Below, one piece after another: positions 43,164-51,294 of a stretch of 64,000 nucleotides of DNA. Source of the stretch: Streptomyces qinzhouensis (lineage in GTDB: Bacteria > Actinomycetota > Actinomycetes > Streptomycetales > Streptomycetaceae); assembly GCF_007856155.1 (NCBI RefSeq), contig NZ_CP042266.1, positions 3,844,001-3,908,000 on the forward strand, written 5' to 3'. Position 1 is the stretch's first letter; each line of letters opens with the position of its first letter. The translations under genes were made by a program, and so were the position numbers. The notes below the pieces were generated by a model. The model had not been told where the DNA came from, ran no database searches, and saw nothing but the letters and a program-made list of their open reading frames with translations.

Positions 43164-44837
43164 TCAGGCCTGGCGGCGGACCTCCACCACCCGGAACCGG
43201 TTGGCGACGAACGCCCCGTCGCACAGGGCCGCGTTGGCCGCGGGGTTGCCGCCGGAGCCGTGGAAGTCGGAGAACGCGGCCGTCTGGTTCACATACACCC
43301 CGCCCGTCAGATTCAGCGAGAGCTGGGCCGACTCTTCCACACACACCTCCTCGACCGCCCGCTCGGTCTTCTCCGACGTCGTGTACGCGCCGACGGTCAT
43401 CGCGCCCCGGTCGCGGATCGTGCGCCGCAGCAGCTCGACCGCCGCGTCCGTCGAGTCCACGGCGACCGCGAAGGAGACCGGTCCGAAGCATTCGGTGAGG
43501 AAGACCGGTTCGGCCTCCGGCCCGGCCGCGTCCACTTTGACGATGACCGGGGTACGGACGACGGCGTCCGGGAAGTCGGGATTGCTGATCCTGCGGGAGG
43601 GCAGGGCCACCTCGCCCAGCTCCGCCGCACCCTCCAGCCGCGCCTTGACGTCCGGATTGACCAGGGCGCCCAGCAGGGCGTTGGCCCGGGCATCGTCGCC
43701 GAGAAGGCCGCCGACCGAGGCCGCGAGGTCGTTCACCACCTCGTCGTACGACTTGTGGCCCGCGTCGGTGGGGATGCCGGCACGGGGAATCAGCAGATTC
43801 TGCGGGGTGGTGCACATCTGGCCGCTGTAGAGGGAGAGGGAGAAAGCCAGATTGGACAGCATCCCGCGATAGTCGTCGGTGGAGTCGATGACGACCGTGT
43901 TCACGCCGGCCTTCTCCGTGTAGACCTGGGCCTGGCGGGCATGGGTCTCCAGCCAGTCCCCGAAGGAGCTGGAGCCCGTGTAATCGATGATCTTGATTTC
44001 GGGGCGCAGGGCGAGGGTCTTGGCGATGCCCTCGCCGGGGTGCTCGGCGGCCAGGGCGATGAGATTCGGGTCGAAGCCCGATTCGGCGAGCACCTCCCGG
44101 GCCGCCCGGACGGTGAGCGCGAGCGGAAGGATCGCCCGCGGATGCGGTTTGACCAGCACCGGATTGCCGGTGGCCAGGGAGGCGAAGAGCCCCGGATAGC
44201 CGTTCCACGTCGGGAAGGTGTTGCAGCCGATGAGCAGGGCGATGCCACGGCCGGCCGTGGTGAACGACTTGTGCAGCTTCAGGGGATCGCGCTTGCCCTG
44301 GGGCTTGGACCAGTCGGCGGTCTCCGGGGTGCGGGTCTGTTCCAGATAGGCGTACGTCACCGCCTCCAGGCCGCGGTCCTGGGCATGGGGCCCGCCCGCC
44401 TGGAACGCCATCATGAACGCCTGGCCGCTGGTGTGCATCACGGCGTGGGCGAACTCGTGCGTCCGGGCGCTGATCCGGGCCAGGATCTCCAGACAGACCA
44501 GGGCGCGCCGCTCCGGCCCGGCCTCGCGCCAGGCGGGCATGCCCTCGCGCATCGCGGGGAGCAGCACATCCGGGTCGGCGTGGGGATACTCGATGCCCAG
44601 TGCCGGACCGTACGGCGAGATTTCGGCGCCTGCCCAGCCGTCGGTGCCGGGCTGGTCCAGGTCGAAGCGGGTGCCCTTGAGCGCTTCGAAGGCCGCGAGG
44701 CCCTCGGCCGGTGCGCTCTCCCCGTACGCCTTGGGGTGCTCGGGGTGGGGGGACCAGTAGGCCCGGGTGCGGATCGCTTCGAGGGCCTGGTCGAGCGTCG
44801 CCCGGTGGCCGGTCAGTCGGGTATCGGTCAGCGTCAT
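43164..44837 (-). CDS. paaN: Phenylacetic acid degradation protein PaaN (aldehyde dehydrogenase superfamily)
   Basis: A 557-residue aldehyde dehydrogenase-fold enzyme of the PaaN/PaaZ family, linked to oxidation of the open-chain semialdehyde or ring opening in phenylacetate breakdown. Characteristic parts are NTFPTWNGYPGLFASLATGNPVLVKPHP (cofactor region), TGSSSFGDWLE, SGQMCTTPQNLLIP with the nucleophile Cys, and LTECFGPVSFAV. Typical PaaZ proteins have a MaoC hydratase domain too; here it is absent, so a separate hydratase is expected. A PaaR-type box lies 55 bases upstream and the TetR gene is divergent. Confidence 0.92.
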   Translation of the reverse strand: MTLTDTRLTGHRATLDQALEAIRTRAYWSPHPEHPKAYGESAPAEGLAAFEALKGTRFDLDQPGTDGWAGAEISPYGPALGIEYPHADPDVLLPAMREGMPAWREAGPERRALVCLEILARISARTHEFAHAVMHTSGQAFMMAFQAGGPHAQDRGLEAVTYAYLEQTRTPETADWSKPQGKRDPLKLHKSFTTAGRGIALLIGCNTFPTWNGYPGLFASLATGNPVLVKPHPRAILPLALTVRAAREVLAESGFDPNLIALAAEHPGEGIAKTLALRPEIKIIDYTGSSSFGDWLETHARQAQVYTEKAGVNTVVIDSTDDYRGMLSNLAFSLSLYSGQMCTTPQNLLIPRAGIPTDAGHKSYDEVVNDLAASVGGLLGDDARANALLGALVNPDVKARLEGAAELGEVALPSRRISNPDFPDAVVRTPVIVKVDAAGPEAEPVFLTECFGPVSFAVAVDSTDAAVELLRRTIRDRGAMTVGAYTTSEKTERAVEEVCVEESAQLSLNLTGGVYVNQTAAFSDFHGSGGNPAANAALCDGAFVANRFRVVEVRRQA

Positions 44838-44891
44838 GACGGACCAACTCCTCGTCGAGCTGGGCGGGGATGAGTGGACAGGGTTAGAGTA

Positions 44892-44905
44892 ACCGAACGA
44901 TCGGT
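44892..44905. promoter_or_regulatory. paaR box: PaaR-type operator before paaN
   Basis: ACCGAACGATCGGT fits the core ACCGNNCGNNCGGT and sits 55 bases upstream of paaN, within the divergent paaN/TetR region. Confidence 0.72.
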
Positions 44906-45064
44906 CGGTACAAGGGGGCCTGTCGAAGCTGTGGAAAACTCATCGGGGAGGATCACCTCCATGACCGCCATCGAGCACGGGACCACCGGTGCGCACGGCA
45001 CCGTCGCCGGCCGGGGGATAGCCCGGGTGGCCCCGGCCGCCGGACAAGGCGAGGGAGCGGACGG

Positions 45065-45676
45065 ATGACCACCGCGAAGCGGGACACCTACACCCCGGAG
45101 ACACTGCTGACCGTCGCGGTGCGCATCTTCAACGAGCGCGGGTACGACGGCACGTCCATGGAGCACCTGTCCCAGGCGGCGGGTATCTCCAAGTCGTCCA
45201 TCTACCACCATGTGGCGGGCAAGGAGGAGCTGCTGCGGCGGGCGGTGAGCCGGGCGATCGACGGGCTGTTCGCGATCCTCGACGAGCCCGGGGCGCAGCG
45301 CGGCCGGGCCGTGGAGCGGGTCGAGCACGTGGTGCGGCGGACCGTTCAGGTGCTGGTGACCGATCTGCCCTATGTGACGCTGCTGCTGCGGGTGCGGGGC
45401 AACACCAAGACGGAGCGGTGGGCCATGGAGCGCCGCCGCGAGTTCGACCACCGGGTGGCCGACCTGCTGCGGGCGGCGGCGGCCGACGGTGACCTCCGCG
45501 CCGATGTGGACACCCGGCTCGCCACCCGGCTGCTCTTCGGCATGGTCAATTCGCTGGTGGAGTGGTATCGCCCGCATCCGGGCGGCGGCTGGGAGGTCGA
45601 CCAGGTGGCGGAGACGGTCGTACGGATCGCCTTTGACGGCCTGCGGACGGCGGACGGGCCCCGGGCGGCGGGCTGA
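45065..45676 (+). CDS. paaR: TetR-family regulator, probable phenylacetate repressor PaaR
   Basis: A 203-residue TetR protein. The helix-turn-helix is at about 25-60 (NERGYDGTSMEHLSQAAGISKSSIYHHV). The rest is the helical ligand-binding domain, which in PaaR binds phenylacetyl-CoA and releases DNA. ATG 45065 follows GAGGGAGCGGACGG. Divergent paaN and matching boxes before paaN and paaA support the name. The alternative is a fatty-acid or aromatic TetR of another kind. About 225 bases separate the divergent starts. Confidence 0.82.
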   Translation: MTTAKRDTYTPETLLTVAVRIFNERGYDGTSMEHLSQAAGISKSSIYHHVAGKEELLRRAVSRAIDGLFAILDEPGAQRGRAVERVEHVVRRTVQVLVTDLPYVTLLLRVRGNTKTERWAMERRREFDHRVADLLRAAAADGDLRADVDTRLATRLLFGMVNSLVEWYRPHPGGGWEVDQVAETVVRIAFDGLRTADGPRAAG

Positions 45677-45750
45677 CCGCACGGGCGGTGCGTCGGGCGG
45701 CACGGGGCGGGCCGCGGTGGACCGGCTTCAGGACCGGATCCGCGACCGGG

Positions 45751-45807
45751 TTCGGGAACAGGAACCGGGTTCGGGAACAGGAACCGGGTTCGGGAACAGG
45801 AACCGGG
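45751..45807. repeat. Three perfect 19-bp tandem repeats
   Basis: TTCGGGAACAGGAACCGGG is repeated exactly three times (45751, 45770, 45789) between the convergent PaaR and bkdR genes. Its perfection suggests it may vary in copy number between strains. Confidence 0.9.
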
Positions 45808-45814
45808 GCCGGGT

Positions 45815-46360
45815 TCAGGAGAAGCCGTCGTCGTCCGGCGGGACGCTGGGTGCCGGGAGTCCGGGGCCCTGGCCGAGGTCGGTCTCCTCGAAGACCAGCA
45901 GGGTGCGGGTGGAGAGCACCTCCGGCATGGACTGGAGGCGGGTCAGCACCAGCTCGCGCAGCGTCCTGTTGTCCCGGGTGTGCACCAGGAGCAGTACGTC
46001 GAAATCGCCGCTGACCAGTGCGATGTGGGTGGCCCCCGGGAGCTTTTCGAGCTGCTCGCGCACCGTCCGCCAGGAGTTCTGGACGATCTTGAGGGTGATG
46101 TAGGCCGAGGCGCCCTGCCCGGCCCGCTCATGGTCGATACGGGCGCTGAAGCCGCGGATCACGCCGTCGTCGAGGAGGCGGTTGATCCGGGCGTACGCAT
46201 TGGCGCGGGAGACATGGACCCGCTCGGCCACGGAGCGTATCGACGCCCGGCCGTCGGTCCGGAGGATCCGCAGGATGTCCCGGTCGACGGCGTCGAGCGG
46301 GCGGGGAGCCGGTCCCTGTCCGGTTCGGACCCCGTCGGTGGCCATTTGTTCAGCGTCCAT
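45815..46360 (-). CDS. bkdR: Lrp/AsnC-family regulator, probable BkdR
   Basis: A 181-residue leucine-responsive type regulator. An AsnC helix-turn-helix is at about 24-75 (DAVDRDILRILRTDGRASIRSVAERVHVSRANAYARINRLLDDGVI), followed by the RAM ligand domain at about 85-165 (LVSGDFDVLLLVHTRDNRTLRELVL). ATG 46360 follows GGGGGGA. It is divergent from bkdA, matching the S. coelicolor BkdR arrangement, where it controls branched-chain ketoacid dehydrogenase genes. Its ligand would be a branched-chain amino acid. Confidence 0.9.
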   Translation of the reverse strand: MDAEQMATDGVRTGQGPAPRPLDAVDRDILRILRTDGRASIRSVAERVHVSRANAYARINRLLDDGVIRGFSARIDHERAGQGASAYITLKIVQNSWRTVREQLEKLPGATHIALVSGDFDVLLLVHTRDNRTLRELVLTRLQSMPEVLSTRTLLVFEETDLGQGPGLPAPSVPPDDDGFS

Positions 46361-46418
46361 GTCCCCCCGCTTTCCCGGTATGGACGACCTGTGCCCATCA
46401 CAGGCTGTGGAGAACCGT

Positions 46419-46427
46419 TTGTCCACA
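46419..46427 (+). promoter_or_regulatory. Single DnaA box upstream of bkdR
   Basis: TTGTCCACA, a perfect Streptomyces DnaA box, with a weak reverse match TGTGGAGAA at 46406. Isolated; it may be chance or a minor DnaA target. Confidence 0.35.
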
Positions 46428-46461
46428 GGCTGAGGCCGCCTGTAGCCAAATTGCGCCGACG

Positions 46462-46475
46462 ACCGAACAATCGGT
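46462..46475. promoter_or_regulatory. PaaR-like palindrome in the bkdR-bkdA region
   Basis: ACCGAACAATCGGT differs at one base from the core ACCGNNCGNNCGGT. It lies about 60 bases upstream of the bkdA start and 100 from bkdR. It may instead be a site for another TetR regulator. Confidence 0.45.
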
Positions 46476-46534
46476 AGGTGAGGCGGACCACAGTCGGCCG
46501 TCTCCTTCGTCGCCCCCACGAGGAGGTGCTCGCG

Positions 46535-47746
46535 TTGCGAAAGAGCAGCAGCACGACCGTGCAGGAGCTGCCCGGGTCCGCCGCCTACCGGCCCACCCCG
46601 CCCCCGGCCTGGCGGCCTCGCACCGACCCCGCGCCCCTGCTCCCCGACCCCGAGCCGTTCCGGGTGCTCGGCACGGCCGCGGCGGCCGCGGCCGACCCCG
46701 AGCTTCTGCTGACGCTCTACACCCAGCTCGTGCGCGGCCGTCGGTACAACACCCAGGCGACGGCCCTCACCAAGCAGGGCAGGCTCGCGGTCTATCCCTC
46801 CAGCACCGGCCAGGAGGCCTGCGAAGTGGCGGCCGCGCTGGTGCTGCGGGAGCAGGACTGGCTGTTCCCGAGCTACCGGGACACGCTGGCGGCCGTCGCC
46901 CGGGGGCTTGACCCGGTGCAGGCGCTGACCCTGCTGCGCGGCGACTGGCACACCGGCTACGACCCTTACGAGCACCGCATCGCCCCGCTGTGCACCCCTC
47001 TCGCCACCCAGCTGCCCCATGCCGTCGGCCTGGCGCACGCGGCCCGGCTCAAGGGCGACGATGTGGTCGCGCTCGCCCTGGTCGGCGACGGCGGCACCAG
47101 CGAGGGCGACTTCCACGAGGCGTTGAACTTCGCGGCGGTGTGGCGGGCCCCGGTCGTCTTCCTCGTCCAGAACAACGGCTTCGCGATCTCCGTACCGCTG
47201 GCCAAACAGACCGCCGCGCCGTCCCTGGCCCACAAGGCCGTCGGATACGGCATGCCGGGCCGCCTCGTCGACGGGAACGACGCGCCGGCGGTCCACCAGG
47301 TCCTCTCCGAGGCGGTGGAGCGGGCCCGGTCCGGCGGCGGTCCGACCCTGGTGGAGGCGGTCACCTACCGCATGGACGCTCATACGAACGCCGACGACGC
47401 CACGCGCTACCGCGGTGACGCCGATGTCGAGACCTGGCGGGAGCACGATCCGATCCTGCTGCTGGAGCGGGAGCTGACCGCCCGCGGGCTGCTCGACGAC
47501 GGACACCGGCGGACCGTCGCGGACGGGGCGGAGGAGATGGCCGCGCTCCTGCGGGAGCGGATGAACGCCGATCCGGTGCTCGACCCGATGGACCTGTTCG
47601 CCGAGGTGTACGCGGAGCGCACCGGGCAGCTCGGGGAGCAGGCGGACCTGCTCCGTGCCGAGCTGGCGGCCGAGGCTCCCGAAGCGACCGGTGACCCCGG
47701 TGCGGGTGCCGGTGGACCCCGCGGCGACGAAGGAGACGCGCGATGA
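46535..47746 (+). CDS. bkdA: Branched-chain alpha-ketoacid dehydrogenase E1 alpha subunit
   Basis: A 403-residue thiamine-diphosphate enzyme subunit that decarboxylates branched 2-keto acids. TTG 46535 is chosen because AGGAGG ends eight bases before it; GTG 46478 and 46526 are alternatives and would include the ribosome site. The TPP motif is GDGGTSEGDFHEALNFAA ending in FLVQNN. The substrate-loop region TYRMDAHTNADDATRYR carries the E1-alpha phosphorylation-loop residues. It is coupled to bkdB by ATGA. The products feed branched fatty acid and polyketide starter units. Confidence 0.94.
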   Translation: MRKSSSTTVQELPGSAAYRPTPPPAWRPRTDPAPLLPDPEPFRVLGTAAAAAADPELLLTLYTQLVRGRRYNTQATALTKQGRLAVYPSSTGQEACEVAAALVLREQDWLFPSYRDTLAAVARGLDPVQALTLLRGDWHTGYDPYEHRIAPLCTPLATQLPHAVGLAHAARLKGDDVVALALVGDGGTSEGDFHEALNFAAVWRAPVVFLVQNNGFAISVPLAKQTAAPSLAHKAVGYGMPGRLVDGNDAPAVHQVLSEAVERARSGGGPTLVEAVTYRMDAHTNADDATRYRGDADVETWREHDPILLLERELTARGLLDDGHRRTVADGAEEMAALLRERMNADPVLDPMDLFAEVYAERTGQLGEQADLLRAELAAEAPEATGDPGAGAGGPRGDEGDAR

Positions 47747-48774
47747 CCACGGCGATGACCACGGCCGCCGGGACGGCGGCCCCGGCCAAGCCCGCCACCA
47801 TGGCCCAGGCCCTGCGCAGGGCCCTGCGGGACGCGATGGCCGATGACCCGGCCGTCCATGTGCTCGGCGAGGACGTCGGCACCCTCGGCGGCGTCTTCCG
47901 GATCACCGATGGGCTCGCCGCCGAGTTCGGCGACGACCGCTGTACGGACACCCCGCTCGCCGAGGCGGGCATCCTGGGCGCTGCCGTGGGCATGGCGATG
48001 TACGGGCTGCGGCCCGTGGTGGAGATGCAGTTCGACGCCTTCGCCTATCCCGCGTTCGAGCAGCTCTTCAGCCATGTCGCCCGGATGCGCAACCGCACCC
48101 GGGGCGCGATGCCGCTGCCGATCACCGTCCGGGTTCCGTACGGGGGCGGAATCGGCGGGGTCGAGCACCACAGTGACTCCTCCGAGGCGTACTACATGGC
48201 GACACCGGGGTTGCAGGTCGTCACCCCGGCGACCGTCGACGACGCCTACGGTCTGCTCAGGGCGGCCATCGCCAGTGACGATCCGGTGGTCTTCCTCGAA
48301 CCCAAGCGGCTCTACTGGTCCAAGGCCGACTGGTCGCCGGACGCCCCGGCCGCGGTGGCGCCGCTGGGCCGGGCCGCCGTCCGGCGCCGGGGCAGCAGCG
48401 CCACGCTGATCACCTACGGCCCGTCCGTTCCGGTCTGTCTGGAGGCGGCGGAGGCGGCCACGGCGGAGGGCTGGGATCTGGAGGTCGTCGACCTGCGCTC
48501 CCTCGTGCCCTTCGACGACGAGACGGTATGCGCGTCCGTGCGGCGCACCGGGCGGGCCGTCGTCGTCCACGAGGCCACCGGCTTCGGCGGACCCGGCGGT
48601 GAGATCGCGGCCAGGGTCACCGAGCGCTGCTTCCACCACCTGGAGGCACCGGTGCTGAGAGTCACCGGTTTCGACATCCCCTATCCGCCGCCGATGCTGG
48701 AGCGGCACCATCTGCCCGGGGTCGACCGGGTCCTCGACGCGGTGGCGCGGTTGCAGTGGGAGGCGGCGAACTGA
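47743..48774 (+). CDS. bkdB: Branched-chain alpha-ketoacid dehydrogenase E1 beta subunit
   Basis: A 343-residue partner of bkdA, completing the TPP site. Segments: LGEDVGTLGGVFRITDGL, TPLAEAGILGAAVGMAMYGLRPVVEMQF, PYGGGIGGVEHHSDSSEAYY and VVDLRSLVPFD. About 18 Thr/Ala-rich residues precede the domain. ATG 47743 overlaps the bkdA stop, and the stop overlaps the bkdC start by one base. Confidence 0.95.
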   Translation: MTTAMTTAAGTAAPAKPATMAQALRRALRDAMADDPAVHVLGEDVGTLGGVFRITDGLAAEFGDDRCTDTPLAEAGILGAAVGMAMYGLRPVVEMQFDAFAYPAFEQLFSHVARMRNRTRGAMPLPITVRVPYGGGIGGVEHHSDSSEAYYMATPGLQVVTPATVDDAYGLLRAAIASDDPVVFLEPKRLYWSKADWSPDAPAAVAPLGRAAVRRRGSSATLITYGPSVPVCLEAAEAATAEGWDLEVVDLRSLVPFDDETVCASVRRTGRAVVVHEATGFGGPGGEIAARVTERCFHHLEAPVLRVTGFDIPYPPPMLERHHLPGVDRVLDAVARLQWEAAN

Positions 48775-50216
48775 TGGCTCAGGTGCTGGAGTTCAGGCTT
48801 CCCGACCTCGGTGAGGGGCTGACCGAGGCGGAGATCGTGCGCTGGCTGGTCTCCGTGGGGGATGTGGTCGCCGTCGATCAGCCCGTGGTCGAGGTCGAGA
48901 CGGCCAAGGCCATGGTGGAGGTGCCCTGCCCCTACGGGGGGGTGGTGACCGCTCGCTTCGGTGAAGAAGGCACCGAACTGCCGGTGGGCGCACCGCTGCT
49001 GACGGTCGCGGTGGGTGCGGCGGACCCGGCGGACGCCGGCCGCGGCATCCGGGCGGGCGGCGGGCCCACGGCGGACCCGCGAGGCGCGGCGCGCGGTGGC
49101 GGTAGCAGTCCGGCCGGTTCCGGGAGGGCCGGTGGCGGTGCGTCGGGTGAGACGTCCGGCAATGTGCTGGTGGGGTACGGGACGGGGGCGCCGGTCGCTC
49201 GCCGGCGCCGGGTCGGGCCCGGATCCGTGCGGCCCGCGCCCGGTACGCCCGTCCTGCGCGAGCCCGGTGTCATCACCCCCGAGCCCCCGGCGGCGGCCCA
49301 GCCTCCGGTGGCGGTCCGTGAACCCGTCCCGGAGGGGCCCGTGCCCGTGATCTCCCCCCTGGTGCGGAAGCTGGCCCGGCAGAGCGGTGTGGATCTGCGG
49401 CGGCTGACCGGATCGGGACCGGAAGGACTGATCCTGCGGGCCGATGTGGAGCGGGCCGTCCAGGCCGCTTCCGGTGCGGCCGTCCCGGCCGCACCGGCAC
49501 CCGCGGGTGGGACGGATCAGGCCGGTCAGGAGGTGCGGATCCCGCTGCGCGGGGTGCGTGGCGCGGTGGCCGACAAACTCTCCCGCAGCCGCTCCGAGAT
49601 CCCGGACGCCACCTGCTGGGTGGATGCCGACGCGACCGAGCTGATGGCCGCGCGGACGGCGATGAACGCGGCGGGCGCACCGAAGATATCCCTCCTCGCG
49701 CTGCTCGCCCGGATCTGCACGGCCGCGCTCGCCCGCTATCCGGAGCTGAACTCCAGGGTCGACCCGGGCCGCCGGGAGATCGTGCTGCTTCCCGAGGTGC
49801 ATCTCGGATTCGCCGCCCAGACCGAACGGGGACTGGTGGTGCCGGTGGTCCGCGCCGCGCACCGCCGGACGGCCGAGTCGCTCACCGAGGAGTTCGCCCG
49901 GCTGACCGAGTCCGCCCGGCGGTCCGCGCTGACCCCCGCCGAGCTGACCGGCGGGACGTTCACCCTGAACAACTACGGGGTGTTCGGCGTGGACGGATCG
50001 ACCCCGATCGTCAATCATCCGGAGGCCGCGATGCTCGGCGTCGGCCGGATCGTGCCCAAGCCCTGGGTGCACCGGGGTGAGCTGGCCGTCCGTCAGGTCG
50101 TGCAGCTCTCCCTCACCTTCGACCACCGGGTGTGCGACGGCGGTACGGCGGGCGGATTCCTGCGGTACGTCGCGGACTGTGTGGAGCAGCCCGCGCTGCT
50201 GCTGCGCACTCTCTGA
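48774..50216 (+). CDS. bkdC: Branched-chain alpha-ketoacid dehydrogenase E2 (dihydrolipoamide acyltransferase)
   Basis: A 480-residue core enzyme that moves the acyl group from lipoate to CoA. Order: one lipoyl domain at about 1-78, with the lipoylated Lys in VETAKAMVEV; a Gly/Pro/Ala linker; the peripheral subunit-binding domain at about 190-230 (VRKLARQSGVDLRRLTGSGP); and the acyltransferase domain from about 255. The catalytic His and Asp are in FDHRVCDGG. Start ATG 48774 shares one base with the bkdB stop (TGATG). No E3 gene follows, so a shared lipoamide dehydrogenase elsewhere is expected. Confidence 0.95.
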   Translation: MAQVLEFRLPDLGEGLTEAEIVRWLVSVGDVVAVDQPVVEVETAKAMVEVPCPYGGVVTARFGEEGTELPVGAPLLTVAVGAADPADAGRGIRAGGGPTADPRGAARGGGSSPAGSGRAGGGASGETSGNVLVGYGTGAPVARRRRVGPGSVRPAPGTPVLREPGVITPEPPAAAQPPVAVREPVPEGPVPVISPLVRKLARQSGVDLRRLTGSGPEGLILRADVERAVQAASGAAVPAAPAPAGGTDQAGQEVRIPLRGVRGAVADKLSRSRSEIPDATCWVDADATELMAARTAMNAAGAPKISLLALLARICTAALARYPELNSRVDPGRREIVLLPEVHLGFAAQTERGLVVPVVRAAHRRTAESLTEEFARLTESARRSALTPAELTGGTFTLNNYGVFGVDGSTPIVNHPEAAMLGVGRIVPKPWVHRGELAVRQVVQLSLTFDHRVCDGGTAGGFLRYVADCVEQPALLLRTL

Positions 50217-50274
50217 CGGCGGGGCGGGCTCGGACCATACTGCTGGGTATGACTGCGACCTCGGGACCATGGGC

Positions 50275-51294
50275 ATGACCGTGCCGTCCGGCTCCGTGCC
50301 GGCTGAGCCCGCTCCGGCGGCGTCCGCCCCGGCCGCGCCCGTTTCGTCCGCGTCCGCCCCGGCTGGGCCCGCACTGCCCGGGCCCGTCCCGTACGACGCC
50401 GTCGTGCTTGCCGGAGGGGCGGCGAGACGACTCGGTGGTGTGGACAAGCCGGGTATCGGGGTGGGTGGCCGTGCGCTGCTGGACCGGGTGCTCACCGCCT
50501 GCCGGGAGGCGGGGCGGACGGTGGTCGTCGGCGGGCGCAGACCCACCGGGAGGCCCGTTGTCTGGGCTCGTGAGGACCCTCCGGGCGGTGGGCCGCTCGC
50601 CGCTCTCGACGCGGGAGTGCGGCGGATCGACACCCCGCCGGACGGCGCGGTGGTGGTGCTCTCCGCGGATCTGCCGTTCCTGGACCGGCCGACCGTACGG
50701 CGGCTGGTGGCCGCCCTCGGTTCCGGCGGGCGGGAGGGGGTCGTCCTCACCGATGCCGGAGGCCGGGACCAGTTCCTGGTCGCGGCGTATCGCGCGGAGC
50801 CGCTCCGCCGTGAACTCGCCCTGCTGGCCACGGAGCACGGCTCGCTGGCCGGACTGCCGCTGAAGCTGCTGGTCCAGGAGCTGGCCCCGGCCCGGATCGC
50901 GGCGGAGCCGTTTGCCGCTTTCGACTGCGACACCTGGGAGGACATCGCCGCCGCCAGGGCTCGGATCAGGGAGCATGGGACCGTGCTGGAGGAATGGATT
51001 ACCGCAGTCAAGGACGAGCTCGGTATCGACCTCGACGTGGACACCGGGACGCTGCTCGACCTGGCCCGGGACGCCGCGCACGGGGTGGCCAGGCCGGCCG
51101 CGCCGCTGACCACCTTTCTCGTGGGCTACGCGGCGGCCTCCGCGGGCGACGGCGGCCCCGAGGCGGTCGCGGCGGCCGTACGGAAGGCCGCCGCGCTCGC
51201 CCACCGCTGGGCGGCGGAGACGCCCGGCCCCGACACTCCCGACACTCCGGGCAACCCCGGTGGCACGGGCGGTTCCGGCGGGGGTGGCGCGTGA
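50275..51294 (+). CDS. MobA-like nucleotidyltransferase fused to DUF6457
   Basis: A 339-residue protein. ATG 50275 is the preferred start, with ATG 50269 as the alternative. An Ala/Pro-rich lead precedes the MobA-type NTP-transferase domain at about 40-225, with AVVLAGGAARRLGGVDKP (GTP-binding) and SADLPFLDRPTVRRLV (metal Asp). It would attach GMP to molybdenum cofactor. A DUF6457 domain follows at about 240-315 (LEEWITAVKDELGIDLDVDTGTLLDLARDAAHGVARPAAP), then a Gly/Pro tail. moeA overlaps directly. Separate genes encode the two domains in some actinobacteria; the fusion looks continuous here. Confidence 0.87.
   Translation: MTVPSGSVPAEPAPAASAPAAPVSSASAPAGPALPGPVPYDAVVLAGGAARRLGGVDKPGIGVGGRALLDRVLTACREAGRTVVVGGRRPTGRPVVWAREDPPGGGPLAALDAGVRRIDTPPDGAVVVLSADLPFLDRPTVRRLVAALGSGGREGVVLTDAGGRDQFLVAAYRAEPLRRELALLATEHGSLAGLPLKLLVQELAPARIAAEPFAAFDCDTWEDIAAARARIREHGTVLEEWITAVKDELGIDLDVDTGTLLDLARDAAHGVARPAAPLTTFLVGYAAASAGDGGPEAVAAAVRKAAALAHRWAAETPGPDTPDTPGNPGGTGGSGGGGA

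Noticed and set aside
48681..51113. Long minus-strand frame opposite bkdC and the MobA fusion
   Set aside because: High GC makes long antisense frames common; both plus-strand genes have complete domains and ribosome sites.
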